A program made the translations under genes and the position numbers. This document shows positions 16,201 to 23,522 of a DNA stretch of 64,000 nt, piece after piece (within the stretch, counting starts at the first letter, position 1; each line of letters begins with the position of its first letter). The stretch covers positions 8,485,717 to 8,549,716 of the forward strand of contig NZ_AP018290.1 of the NCBI RefSeq assembly GCF_002368415.1, written 5' to 3'. The notes below the pieces were generated by a model, which worked only from the letters and a program-made list of their open reading frames with translations, had not been told where the DNA came from and made no database searches. Origin of the DNA: Calothrix sp. NIES-4105. GTDB taxonomy: Bacteria; Cyanobacteriota; Cyanobacteriia; Cyanobacteriales; Nostocaceae.

Positions 16201-18834
16201 AATAACCTCACTGGTACTACGCAAATAGAGGTATTAGTTGATAACGGTGATACCGTCTTCTACAACGATGGTACAATCGCCAAAGACCTACAAGATAACT
16301 TCCAAAAATTCCGTAGTGAAATTATTACACTAGGCGCCGCTGTTACACCTACCCGCATTCGCGATATTCAAGGCGCCGCGCATATTTCTCCCTTGGTCGG
16401 TCAAACGGTAAATAATGTTGCTGGTATCGTTACTACTGTACGTTCTAACGGGTTCTACTACCAAGACCCTAACCCAGATAATAATGATGCAACCTCAGAA
16501 GGTATTTTTGTTTTTACCTCTTCGGCGCCAACCGTAGCTGTCGGTGACTCAATATTAGTTAGCGGTACTGTCACCGAGTTTCGTGCTGGTAATAACAGCG
16601 ATAACCTAACAATTACAGAGATTACCAGTCCCACGGTTACTAAGCTATCGAGTGGTAATGCTTTGCCTACTGCTATAGTACTTGGTAATGGTGGAAGAAG
16701 CATTCCTACCCAAGTAATTGATAACGATGCAGCAAGTGGAAACGTCGAAAATGCTGGTACAGTATTTGACCCAGCACAAGATGGAATTGACTTCTACGAA
16801 AGTTTAGAGGGGATGCGGGTACAGATAAATAACGCTGTATCGGTTAGTCCAACTAATAACTTTGGTGAAATTTGGGTGTTAGCTGACAACGGCGCCAATG
16901 CAACCGGACGTACCGCGCGCGGTGGTATTGGTATTAGTGCCAATGACTTTAACCCCGAACGAATTCAAATCGATCCAACAGGAACAGCACCTACAGTTAA
17001 TGTTGGCGCCACTTTCGACACAATTATCGGTGTAGTTGATTACAGTTTCAATAACTACGAAGTTATACCCACTTCGCTAACTGTAACTTCGCAAGGTTCT
17101 TTAACTAGAGAAGTTACTAACTTAACATCTAGTGCAAATCAACTTACAGTCGGCACCTTTAACGTTGAAAACCTTGACCCAAGCGATGGCGCCAGCAAGT
17201 TTAATGCTTTAGCTGACCGAATTGTTAACAACCTTAAAGCGCCTGATATCCTTACCATAGAGGAAATTCAAGACAACAACGGCGCCACGAATGATAGTGT
17301 AGTTGATGCCACTACAACTTACCAGACATTAATTAATGCTATCGCTGCGGCTGGTGGTCCTACCTATCAATTCCGCCAAATTAACCCTGCTGACGACCAA
17401 GACGGGGGTGAACCGGGTGGTAATATCCGTGTTGGTTTCTTATACAACCCTAACCGCGTCGAGTTTGTAGACCGTCCAGGTGGTGGTTCTTTAACTAATA
17501 CCACTGTTAGTAATGTGGGTGGTGTACCACAATTATCTGCTAGTCCCGGTCGTATCGACCCGACGAACTCAGCATTTAACTCTAGTCGCAAACCTCTTGT
17601 TGGAGAATTCAAATTTAACGGTCAAACCGTATTTATAGTTGGCAACCACTTTAACTCTAAAGGTGGTGATGACCCGCTTTACGGACCAACCCAACCTCCA
17701 GTACTTAGCAGCGAAACACAGCGCAACCAACAAGCGACAATAGTCAAAAACTTTGTTGAAAGTATTTTGGCAGTTGATGCAAATGCAAACGTGATTGTAA
17801 TGGGAGATTTGAATGACTTTGAATTCTCGAACCCTCTCACAATTCTAGAAAGCGGTGGCTTAAATACGCTTATCGAAACCTTACCGCTTCAGGAACGTTA
17901 TACCTACAACTTCCAAGGTAATGCTCAATCGCTTGACCACATTCTAGTTAGCAATAACTTACTGAACAAACTCGATGGTTTCGATGTAGTTCACATCAAC
18001 TCCGAATTTGCCGACCAAATCAGCGACCACGACCCCAGTGTTGCAAGGTTTAATATTGTTCCCCCAGCAGTCACAATTACTCAATCGGGTGGTAATACTG
18101 CTGTTGCTGAAGGTGGCGCCACTGATACTTTCACTGTTGTGCTTGACAGCAAACCTACAAGTAATGTTGCTGTTGCTCTCAACGTTGGTACTCAACTAAC
18201 AGCTAACGCAAACACATTAACATTTACATCTGCTAACTGGAACGTTGCACAAACCGTAACAGTAGGTGCAGTAGATGACGCGGTTGTAGAAGGCAATCAC
18301 ACTGGTACAATTACGTATACAGTTACTAGTGCTGATACTAGTTACAATGGCATTAGTGTTGCTCCTGTTACTGCTTCTATCACAGACAACGACAGCGTTA
18401 TAGGGTCATATGTTACAGGTACTTCGGGTAACGATATCCTAACTACAGGTAGCGGTCGCGACACTATTATTGGTGGTGCAGGAGATGATGTTATCACAGG
18501 TGGTTCGGGCGCCGATACACTTACGGGTGGTAGCGGTAATGACCAATTTGTATACACCAGCATCCGTGATAGAGGTGATATAATCAGCGACTTCGAGGTG
18601 AGTGTAGATAAACTTGTCTTCACTGAGTTACTCGATAGTTTAGTTTCAGGTGGCTACACAGGTAGTAATGCTATTGCTGATGGTTACGTGAGAATTGTCC
18701 AAGGTAGTAGTGCTAACAATTACAACGTTCAAATTGACTCAGATGGCCCAGGTCGTGATATCTTCCGACCCTTTATTACAGTAAACGTTGCAAGTGGTGG
18801 TAGTTTAAACAATCCAAGCAACTTTATATTCTAA
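13291..18834 (+). CDS. Large RTX-tailed extracellular endonuclease/exonuclease/phosphatase (ExeM/NucH-like)
   Basis: A 1847-residue modular protein without an N-terminal signal peptide. In order: an unassigned beta-rich domain (1-205), lamin-tail-like domain (~208-430), CARDB/DUF11-like adhesion domain (~433-560), a cadherin-like module (~565-680), a DUF3616-like beta-propeller domain (~686-1015), an OB-fold ExeM-type region (~1017-1280), an endonuclease/exonuclease/phosphatase domain (~1285-1580), a Calx-beta domain (~1590-1703), and RTX repeats (~1709-1757) with a C-terminal secretion region. Catalytic motifs are visible: GTFNVENL, ILTIEEIQDN (Glu), VGNHFNSKGG, VMGDLNDFE (GDxND) and SDHDP. 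The likely role is calcium-dependent extracellular nuclease or phosphodiesterase activity that scavenges phosphate from DNA. The Pho-box-like repeat upstream supports this. Export probably uses the ABC/HlyD pair at 6.8-11.6 kb. Confidence 0.9.
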   Translation: MALTQGDIAIVAYNTDGDDNFAWVALVDIPANTNINFTDSSWQDTGFRTTEHLDAAGGGPLVWSHTSIITAGTVITYSGGNAANWSIGTRTGTGLNLAAGGDQIFVYTGTNASPTFIYGAHFAIGTNWLASGSNSTNTSNIPPGLSVEAGTAFYVGNFDNGYYTGTTTGTKAQLLAAISNTDNWTRDDAGPLASSNWKSAFTLTAPNNAPVVVLNEINVNPPSTDNPFEYIEIKGTPNQTLSNLYFVSIEGDNSGTQAGTADMVVSLNGQTFGTNGLLVIASPTGGHTIPAATTKITDAQLNSSGGGLENGTNSFLLISSPTAITEGTDFDTDNDGVLELPAGATIVDAVGWTDGDANDIVYGGVVLTQSSGTPDAATRFPNNTTPNSAAAWYNGDLTGTTNNSVTYSSTAASANLPAGAVLTPGDVNYNGVVQADLTISSLTDSPDPVVVGNTLTYTLTVNNAGSANASGVSVQFTLPNGVTYNSAGVSNGFTASQSSNVITFTGGSINAGNNATLTISVTPTSTGTLTSGSAVVDPSNTITESNEANNSIAGITTTVNAASNATPTIQEATATPFVNLAATGSGAVSGVINDPTDPAKTLGIDFTVADADTPVGNLSVTATSNNTSVVSNANLTLTGSGASRNLKINPTGVGYANIIVTVSDGSTSSSYTINYAASAASVNPSTTNFHTGASDASTAVAIDANYMFVADDEDQKIRLYDRNDSGLPVASFDFTSSLGLTDISGGVPREVDIEASTKVGNRIYWLGSLSNATNGNLRPNRNRVFATDISGSGASTTLSYVGRYDNLRADLIAWGDANGYNFTASAASGNIPEDPQLDGFNVEGLTIAPNGTTAYVAFRAPNVPTSSRTKALIAPITNFADLLTGAATSANIGTPIEFDLGGRGIRSIERNSSGEYLIVAGPADPDTGTAPKDFRFYTWTGNAVDAPVLRAANLTALQTGGSIESIVEVPNNLTGTTQIEVLVDNGDTVFYNDGTIAKDLQDNFQKFRSEIITLGAAVTPTRIRDIQGAAHISPLVGQTVNNVAGIVTTVRSNGFYYQDPNPDNNDATSEGIFVFTSSAPTVAVGDSILVSGTVTEFRAGNNSDNLTITEITSPTVTKLSSGNALPTAIVLGNGGRSIPTQVIDNDAASGNVENAGTVFDPAQDGIDFYESLEGMRVQINNAVSVSPTNNFGEIWVLADNGANATGRTARGGIGISANDFNPERIQIDPTGTAPTVNVGATFDTIIGVVDYSFNNYEVIPTSLTVTSQGSLTREVTNLTSSANQLTVGTFNVENLDPSDGASKFNALADRIVNNLKAPDILTIEEIQDNNGATNDSVVDATTTYQTLINAIAAAGGPTYQFRQINPADDQDGGEPGGNIRVGFLYNPNRVEFVDRPGGGSLTNTTVSNVGGVPQLSASPGRIDPTNSAFNSSRKPLVGEFKFNGQTVFIVGNHFNSKGGDDPLYGPTQPPVLSSETQRNQQATIVKNFVESILAVDANANVIVMGDLNDFEFSNPLTILESGGLNTLIETLPLQERYTYNFQGNAQSLDHILVSNNLLNKLDGFDVVHINSEFADQISDHDPSVARFNIVPPAVTITQSGGNTAVAEGGATDTFTVVLDSKPTSNVAVALNVGTQLTANANTLTFTSANWNVAQTVTVGAVDDAVVEGNHTGTITYTVTSADTSYNGISVAPVTASITDNDSVIGSYVTGTSGNDILTTGSGRDTIIGGAGDDVITGGSGADTLTGGSGNDQFVYTSIRDRGDIISDFEVSVDKLVFTELLDSLVSGGYTGSNAIADGYVRIVQGSSANNYNVQIDSDGPGRDIFRPFITVNVASGGSLNNPSNFIF

Positions 18835-18907
18835 CAATCTTGTGGATGGGCGCCCATATTGCCCGTCCCAGAACAACAAGCAATTAATACAACTAACGGA
18901 ATCTAAA

Positions 18908-19588
18908 ATGTCACCTAAAACAAAAACTCTGCTCAAGTCTGTACTTTACAGTTTATTGAGTATCGCTAGCATCACAATGGCTTCTCCCTCACTAGCCGCA
19001 GCTATTGACCTCAGCACTTCCGATACACTGGGTGATGCTATCACCTCATCATCACAAGCAACCATCACTAACGCTGTTCCTGATGGTAGAGATGATGCTA
19101 CTAACTACAACGTCTCTGGGAAGGCGCCAGAACAATTTCTCGTTAATTTAGAAACAAGCCTTGGTCTTAATGCGGGCACCCTCGGTTTAGATGCCACAGA
19201 AGGTTCTGCTATTGCTCTAAAGTTGCTAGGTCTTCAAAGAGGTGATGTACTCAGTTTCAATTCGGACTTCAAAATCTACGACACAATTAATCTAGACCGC
19301 GCGTTTGTAAGCATTCGCAATACTACCAATATTGACCCTGCCCAAGCCGTTATTCGACAACTAGCGAGCGGGATTTCTTCGTTTAGCTATACTTTTGCAG
19401 ATGCTGGTGACTACAACATTGGTATCGGTGTTTTAGATGTAGATGATACATCATTTTCGTCCGAGTTGAAAGTGAGTGATGCACGATTAACTCCCGTTCC
19501 CGAACCTATAACTATATTAGGTTCAGCTACAGCACTTGGGTTTGGTGCGGTTATGCGGCGCCGTTTTAGTAAAAAAGTTGAAGAATAG
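18908..19588 (+). CDS. PEP-CTERM sorting domain protein
   Basis: 226 residues from the ATG at 18908. A longer frame from 18842 is possible, but its first 22 codons run through an intergenic hairpin and precede a clear signal peptide (LYSLLSIASITMASPSLAAA). The body is a secreted beta-rich domain of unknown function. The C-terminus has the PEP-CTERM signature: VPEPITILGSATALGFGAV followed by RRRFSKK, i.e. a Pro-Glu-Pro motif, one membrane helix and a basic tail, recognised by exosortase in other bacteria. It sits 73 bp after the RTX nuclease and ends before a palindrome shared with the convergent peroxidase gene. Confidence 0.85.
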   Translation: MSPKTKTLLKSVLYSLLSIASITMASPSLAAAIDLSTSDTLGDAITSSSQATITNAVPDGRDDATNYNVSGKAPEQFLVNLETSLGLNAGTLGLDATEGSAIALKLLGLQRGDVLSFNSDFKIYDTINLDRAFVSIRNTTNIDPAQAVIRQLASGISSFSYTFADAGDYNIGIGVLDVDDTSFSSELKVSDARLTPVPEPITILGSATALGFGAVMRRRFSKKVEE

Positions 19589-19630
19589 CTAGGAATTATA
19601 ACTTGGTTTCAATTGTACTTACTATTGTAT

Positions 19631-19647
19631 GGTGGGCAGTGCCCACC
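19631..19647. repeat. Palindrome GGTGGGCAGTGCCCACC between convergent genes
   Basis: A near-perfect palindrome lies between the stops of the PEP-CTERM gene and the peroxidase gene. The identical 17-mer occurs at 48029-48045, also between two convergent genes, which suggests a repeat used as a bidirectional terminator-like hairpin. Confidence 0.6.
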
Positions 19648-19654
19648 TTACTAT

Positions 19655-22519
19655 TTATGCATCAAGACGATTCCAAGGAGCAAATGCGTTTTTGCTTCCA
19701 AGAAGTGCTGGTTCTAGTTTGGGGTAGTGACGTAATAAGACGGTTCTCATGTTATTATCAGCTACCCATTTAAAACCAACGGGGCTATAAACTTCGGGGG
19801 TAAAATCAACTGTGAAAAAGCGGTCGCTATTTAATCTTCGCGAAGCCATCAATATAAAAATGCGGAATGCAGTATCGCTAAAACCAAAGCCTTGTGGTGG
19901 TTGTTCCGCAAACATGCCTATCATTAAGTCCACATCGTCAATTTTTCCTTCGTATACTGTTTCCAATTTTTTAGCTAGTTCTGAGTTGGGTGTGAGTGCG
20001 CTAAAGGTTTTAACTCTTGGCAAGCGCAGCAGCTCGCGGAAATCGTTGTATCTAGGAACACCTCTTTCTCTGTCTCTAAGAATATCTACGGCAGCTAAGT
20101 CCATCTTGTTATCGCCGTGACTGGGGAGATTACGTAGGAAGTTGGGGTAGTTCATCAAAGTGATGGCGCCTGGGTGAGCAATGCCCATTGAATAAAATAG
20201 GTCGTTAATATCTAATTCCTCCATGATTTTCCGGGCGCCTTTACCTACAGCTTCACCAAGACTTGCTTCGCCGAGAATTGCACCATTATCTACCGAGCGA
20301 AATATAAATGAATCTGGTAATAAAGGATGCATTCTATATACAGAGACAAATTCCTCTGTTAAGGAGTAGGGAACGCCGAAGTGATTAGTTGCAGAACCAG
20401 GAATACCGCTCACGATTTCACTTTTGCTGATACGACCAACAAGTTTGGTAATTTTTTCACCTACTAATCCCCACCAGTTAGCATTCATACTAATTTGTAG
20501 GGCAGGATGTCCGAGAATAGCTGTCGTCCACTCGACGGTATGAATTTTTGCAATTAAAGCAGTGTTAACTAAACGAGCTTTGTTAAATAACTGCTCATCA
20601 TCCCACGATGGATATTCTAATTTCAACTTGTCACAAATAGCATTATGTTCTTGGGTGAAGATAACTTGCATTAAACCCAAACCTAGCCACCAGTTGTTAC
20701 TAAAAGCAACTTTTTCAACTGCATCAACTTTACCGCGTTGCGCTTGTTCTTCTTTAGTCGCTAGAGGTAATAATCCCCGCTCATCTACTAGCAATTTCCC
20801 ATCTTGATGAGAACGTAGTGTGTGCTGAATTTCTAAATTGCGTCCGTAAATTTGCGAACCATCCCACCAAGGACTTTCACGGTTAAGGTAGGCTGTAGGA
20901 CGCCCTTTGGGGTCGGCGGCATTTGTAGGGTCAGACTGCGTGCGGTTAACACGCATTGGTTTTTCATACCAGTTATCATCCTCTTTTATATCAATTTCAA
21001 TGGGTGGTTTTTCGTTGGTTGTAGGATGGAAAAACCAATCGTGAGTCATAAACTGAATCCACCCAGCAGCCAAAATATTCAGTGTTGTTGCCCCTTTGAA
21101 GCTATCCCTAGTTAAAACAGATTGGGCAATGACTCTGGGGTTAGGGGTAAGAATTCGTTCGTCTGTTGATTGCTGTACCTTATCTAAAGGTATGTTGCGC
21201 CCAAATCGCGTTCCTGCTTTTCCCATACTTGGTTCCGAGAGGTCGTTATAGGAACCATCAGGAGAACGATTGGTTTGGTATTCGTTCGGGCAAGTTATGG
21301 GTAGGTTGTGTGTAGCGCGCGATGCCGAGGTTTCTGTATCGTAAAGATTAAACTCGCGCAGGGCAGTTCGCAACTGAGCCAAGCTAAGGACACTTAACCA
21401 AGTAGGCAATTTATCCCAACGAATGAAGCGGTTAACAACACCAAACACAGCGTCATTTATACGAGCAAATATAGACTTAGGTGGAATATAAGCTTCACGC
21501 CCAGTACGAAAATTTTCGCTCGCCATATATACAGGTTGGCGCCCTCGGTTGAGTTGCCCAAGAGGACGGAATATTTCTGCACCGTTCCAAGGATTAAAGG
21601 CTATTTGCTGAATTACAGCCTCTGTATCTAATGCTTGATTGTCACCTAAATCTTGCTTCGGTAAAACCAACTGAGCAATTCTAAATGGGGGTGAATCAGA
21701 TTCTTGCCAGCGAACGGCGCCATCTTCGATTGGTGTTTTCTGCTCATTGACAAACAATTGCGCCATAATGTCAAAGGTAACATCGCTCTTTTTTAAACGC
21801 TCTACCAAATCATCGCGCAAATAGTTATCAGTTTTGCCCCTTTTAGCTTCTTTTGTTAATGAAGCAGGTCGAGCATGGAATTGCAAAGCTGCTTGACCGA
21901 GTTGAAAAGGTCCGCGACTCCAATAAGTTTCTTTCGCTAAACTTTCGACTTTGCGAGACGAATACTTAATGATATTCCAAAGCATCCGCACCGTTTCAGT
22001 CAAACCAATAGCAAAAATCAGCCGCGCGGGTAAAAGTATCATTGGACGCGCGCTAGCAGTTTTAGCAAACTCCATAAACTGGCTAACGTTGCGAGCATGA
22101 GAGACGGGGGCACTAGTCATTAATAAATCATTAATGCGTTCTTTCCCCTCAGAATCACTAGAAAAGACGCGAATCGCTAACCCCCGTAAATCTCTCTTAG
22201 TATCAGGTTGAACGACCCCAGAAGCACTAGATAAACGTACATACGCTTTATAAGTTTTGCCTGGTTGAAAAATTCCATGCTGTAAAAATTGAGGAATATT
22301 CGTATCAATCCGCAACTCAGCATTTGTAATACCAGCATGAATTTTAGCGTGGAGCGCGCGCCCAGCACGACTTCCCCCCGATTTTTTGCGATTACGCTCT
22401 TGAACCAGGTGAATGTCCTGAGCATATTTTTTAAGAATTTCTGCTTCTTTTTCTAAATTACCACCAAGAAAAGTTTCTTTCCAGCCTTCACCAGTAAGAT
22501 TTTCTAAGCCGGTAGTCAT
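19655..22519 (-). CDS. Catalase-like domain fused to cyclooxygenase-like (animal-type) heme peroxidase
   Basis: About 954 residues from the ATG at 22519; an alternative ATG at 22549 adds ten poorly coding residues. Residues ~40-330 match the truncated catalase-related family: HAKIHAGITNAELR with a candidate distal His, KRDLRGLAIRVF, and FRPLGQLNRGRQPVY. Residues ~390-950 are an animal-type heme peroxidase: distal FMTHDWF (His ~492), proximal AKIHTVEW (His ~660), and EFVSVYRMHPLLPDSF (~726), where the Tyr corresponds to the catalytic radical Tyr of cyclooxygenases. In Nostoc punctiforme a COX-like linoleate 10S-dioxygenase works with a separate catalase-related hydroperoxide lyase, and here both activities seem joined in one chain. 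The predicted role is oxylipin formation: oxygenation of a C18 fatty acid, then cleavage of the hydroperoxide. Substrate and product are inferred. Confidence 0.88.
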   Translation of the reverse strand: MTTGLENLTGEGWKETFLGGNLEKEAEILKKYAQDIHLVQERNRKKSGGSRAGRALHAKIHAGITNAELRIDTNIPQFLQHGIFQPGKTYKAYVRLSSASGVVQPDTKRDLRGLAIRVFSSDSEGKERINDLLMTSAPVSHARNVSQFMEFAKTASARPMILLPARLIFAIGLTETVRMLWNIIKYSSRKVESLAKETYWSRGPFQLGQAALQFHARPASLTKEAKRGKTDNYLRDDLVERLKKSDVTFDIMAQLFVNEQKTPIEDGAVRWQESDSPPFRIAQLVLPKQDLGDNQALDTEAVIQQIAFNPWNGAEIFRPLGQLNRGRQPVYMASENFRTGREAYIPPKSIFARINDAVFGVVNRFIRWDKLPTWLSVLSLAQLRTALREFNLYDTETSASRATHNLPITCPNEYQTNRSPDGSYNDLSEPSMGKAGTRFGRNIPLDKVQQSTDERILTPNPRVIAQSVLTRDSFKGATTLNILAAGWIQFMTHDWFFHPTTNEKPPIEIDIKEDDNWYEKPMRVNRTQSDPTNAADPKGRPTAYLNRESPWWDGSQIYGRNLEIQHTLRSHQDGKLLVDERGLLPLATKEEQAQRGKVDAVEKVAFSNNWWLGLGLMQVIFTQEHNAICDKLKLEYPSWDDEQLFNKARLVNTALIAKIHTVEWTTAILGHPALQISMNANWWGLVGEKITKLVGRISKSEIVSGIPGSATNHFGVPYSLTEEFVSVYRMHPLLPDSFIFRSVDNGAILGEASLGEAVGKGARKIMEELDINDLFYSMGIAHPGAITLMNYPNFLRNLPSHGDNKMDLAAVDILRDRERGVPRYNDFRELLRLPRVKTFSALTPNSELAKKLETVYEGKIDDVDLMIGMFAEQPPQGFGFSDTAFRIFILMASRRLNSDRFFTVDFTPEVYSPVGFKWVADNNMRTVLLRHYPKLEPALLGSKNAFAPWNRLDA

Positions 22520-22741
22520 CGTGATTGAGTATCGATTTATATTTATCATGACAATTCAATAAAGACTATTGTGACTATTGTTATAAGTAGAAACAGATGG
22601 TTGTGCCATATGCAGAATACGTTTCTCTTTACTACTCATTGATGCGCCACAATTTCTGATTGATCGGCATGAATTTCCTTTGCACTTTTGCCAAGAGCGC
22701 GCAACTCCGAAGGGATTGCTAAATATATTTGCGTCTGTTAC

Positions 22742-22765
22742 ACTTGTACACTAACCAGTACAAGT
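22742..22765. promoter_or_regulatory. YefM-YoeB operator palindrome
   Basis: Perfect 8-bp inverted arms ACTTGTAC (22742-22749) and GTACAAGT (22758-22765) lie 8 bp apart and end directly against the yefM ATG. The left arm contains TGTACA (22745-22750), the core hexamer of the E. coli yefM-yoeB operator. This predicts autorepression by the antitoxin or the complex, with binding that also blocks the start. Confidence 0.65.
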
Positions 22766-23029
22766 ATGAAACAGATGAAAGTTGTGTCTTTTAGCGAAGC
22801 GAGAAATAACCTCAAAGATGTTTTAGACCGAGTGGTGGAAGATGCCGACTATACGATCATTACTAGAAGAGATGCAGCGGATGCTGTGGTGATGTCTCTA
22901 GATGTATTTAATAGTTTGTTAGAGACGGTACATTTACTTAAATCTCCCGCTAATGCTGCCCATTTAGAGCGTTCTGTTGCTCAGTTCAAGCAGGGGAAAG
23001 TAGTGGAGCGAAATTTGTTGGATGAGTAG
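22766..23029 (+). CDS. yefM: Antitoxin of type II toxin-antitoxin system, YefM/Phd family
   Basis: 87 residues from the ATG at 22766 (MKQMKVVSFSEARNNLKDVL). An upstream in-frame start would run through the operator. The N-terminal half is a Phd/YefM DNA-binding fold (SFSEARNNLKDVLDRV, DYTIITRRDAADAVVMSLD). The C-terminal tail (residues ~65-87) would wrap the toxin. It overlaps the toxin gene by 8 bp, the usual coupled arrangement. It neutralises the YoeB RNase and represses the operon. Confidence 0.92.
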   Translation: MKQMKVVSFSEARNNLKDVLDRVVEDADYTIITRRDAADAVVMSLDVFNSLLETVHLLKSPANAAHLERSVAQFKQGKVVERNLLDE

Positions 23030-23288
23030 AAAGTTAGCGTGGACAGATGCGGCTTGGCTTGATTATTTATATTGGCAAGGACAGGACAAGAAAACTTTAA
23101 AACGAATTAACAAGTTGATTGAGGCAACCATGCGACTACCGTTTGAGGGAATAGGGAAACCAGAAGCACTACTCGAGAATCTGGCAGGTTTTTGGTCGCG
23201 GCGAATTGATGATACGAATCGGTTAGTTTATGCAGTGGATGATGAGTATTTAACGATTATTGCTTGTCGATACCACTATTCTGAGTAA
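23022..23288 (+). CDS. yoeB: YoeB-type ribosome-dependent mRNA endonuclease toxin
   Basis: 88 residues, the family's normal length. It reads as a typical YoeB: LAWTDAAWLDYLYWQGQDKK, KRINKLIEAT, PFEGIGKPEALLENLAGFWSRRI, DDTNRLVYAV and a C-terminal ACRYHYSE. The conserved Glu of the GIGKPE motif, Arg in SRRI and the terminal HY match the catalytic residues of the E. coli enzyme. It cleaves mRNA at the ribosomal A site when free of YefM. The gene is intact, so the module is probably active. Confidence 0.93.
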   Translation: MSRKLAWTDAAWLDYLYWQGQDKKTLKRINKLIEATMRLPFEGIGKPEALLENLAGFWSRRIDDTNRLVYAVDDEYLTIIACRYHYSE

Positions 23289-23375
23289 CATACTCCTTAT
23301 ATTTGAATAAAACAGGTTTTAAATACGTATAAATACGCAATAAAGAGACGTGATTTAATTGCATCCCTACATAAC

Positions 23376-23410
23376 CCATCCGTTACATCCGTTTATAATC
23401 CGTTGCTAAA
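23376..23410. repeat. ATCCGTT tandem-like repeat
   Basis: Three copies of ATCCGTT follow each other at ~9-11 bp steps in the gap before the Hsp70 gene. The first 18 bases (CCATCCGTTACATCCGTT) are identical at 53381-53398, where the 9-bp period continues for three copies. This is a dispersed minisatellite-like repeat. Confidence 0.55.
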
Positions 23411-23522
23411 ATTTCTTTCAAGATGTGTTGTAAGATAAAAAGGTAATAGTCACATTTTTATAAATGTCGGTAATTACAAAACCGAGATTGTTAATTAGTT
23501 AACAAGTGCTTGTTGAGAAGAA

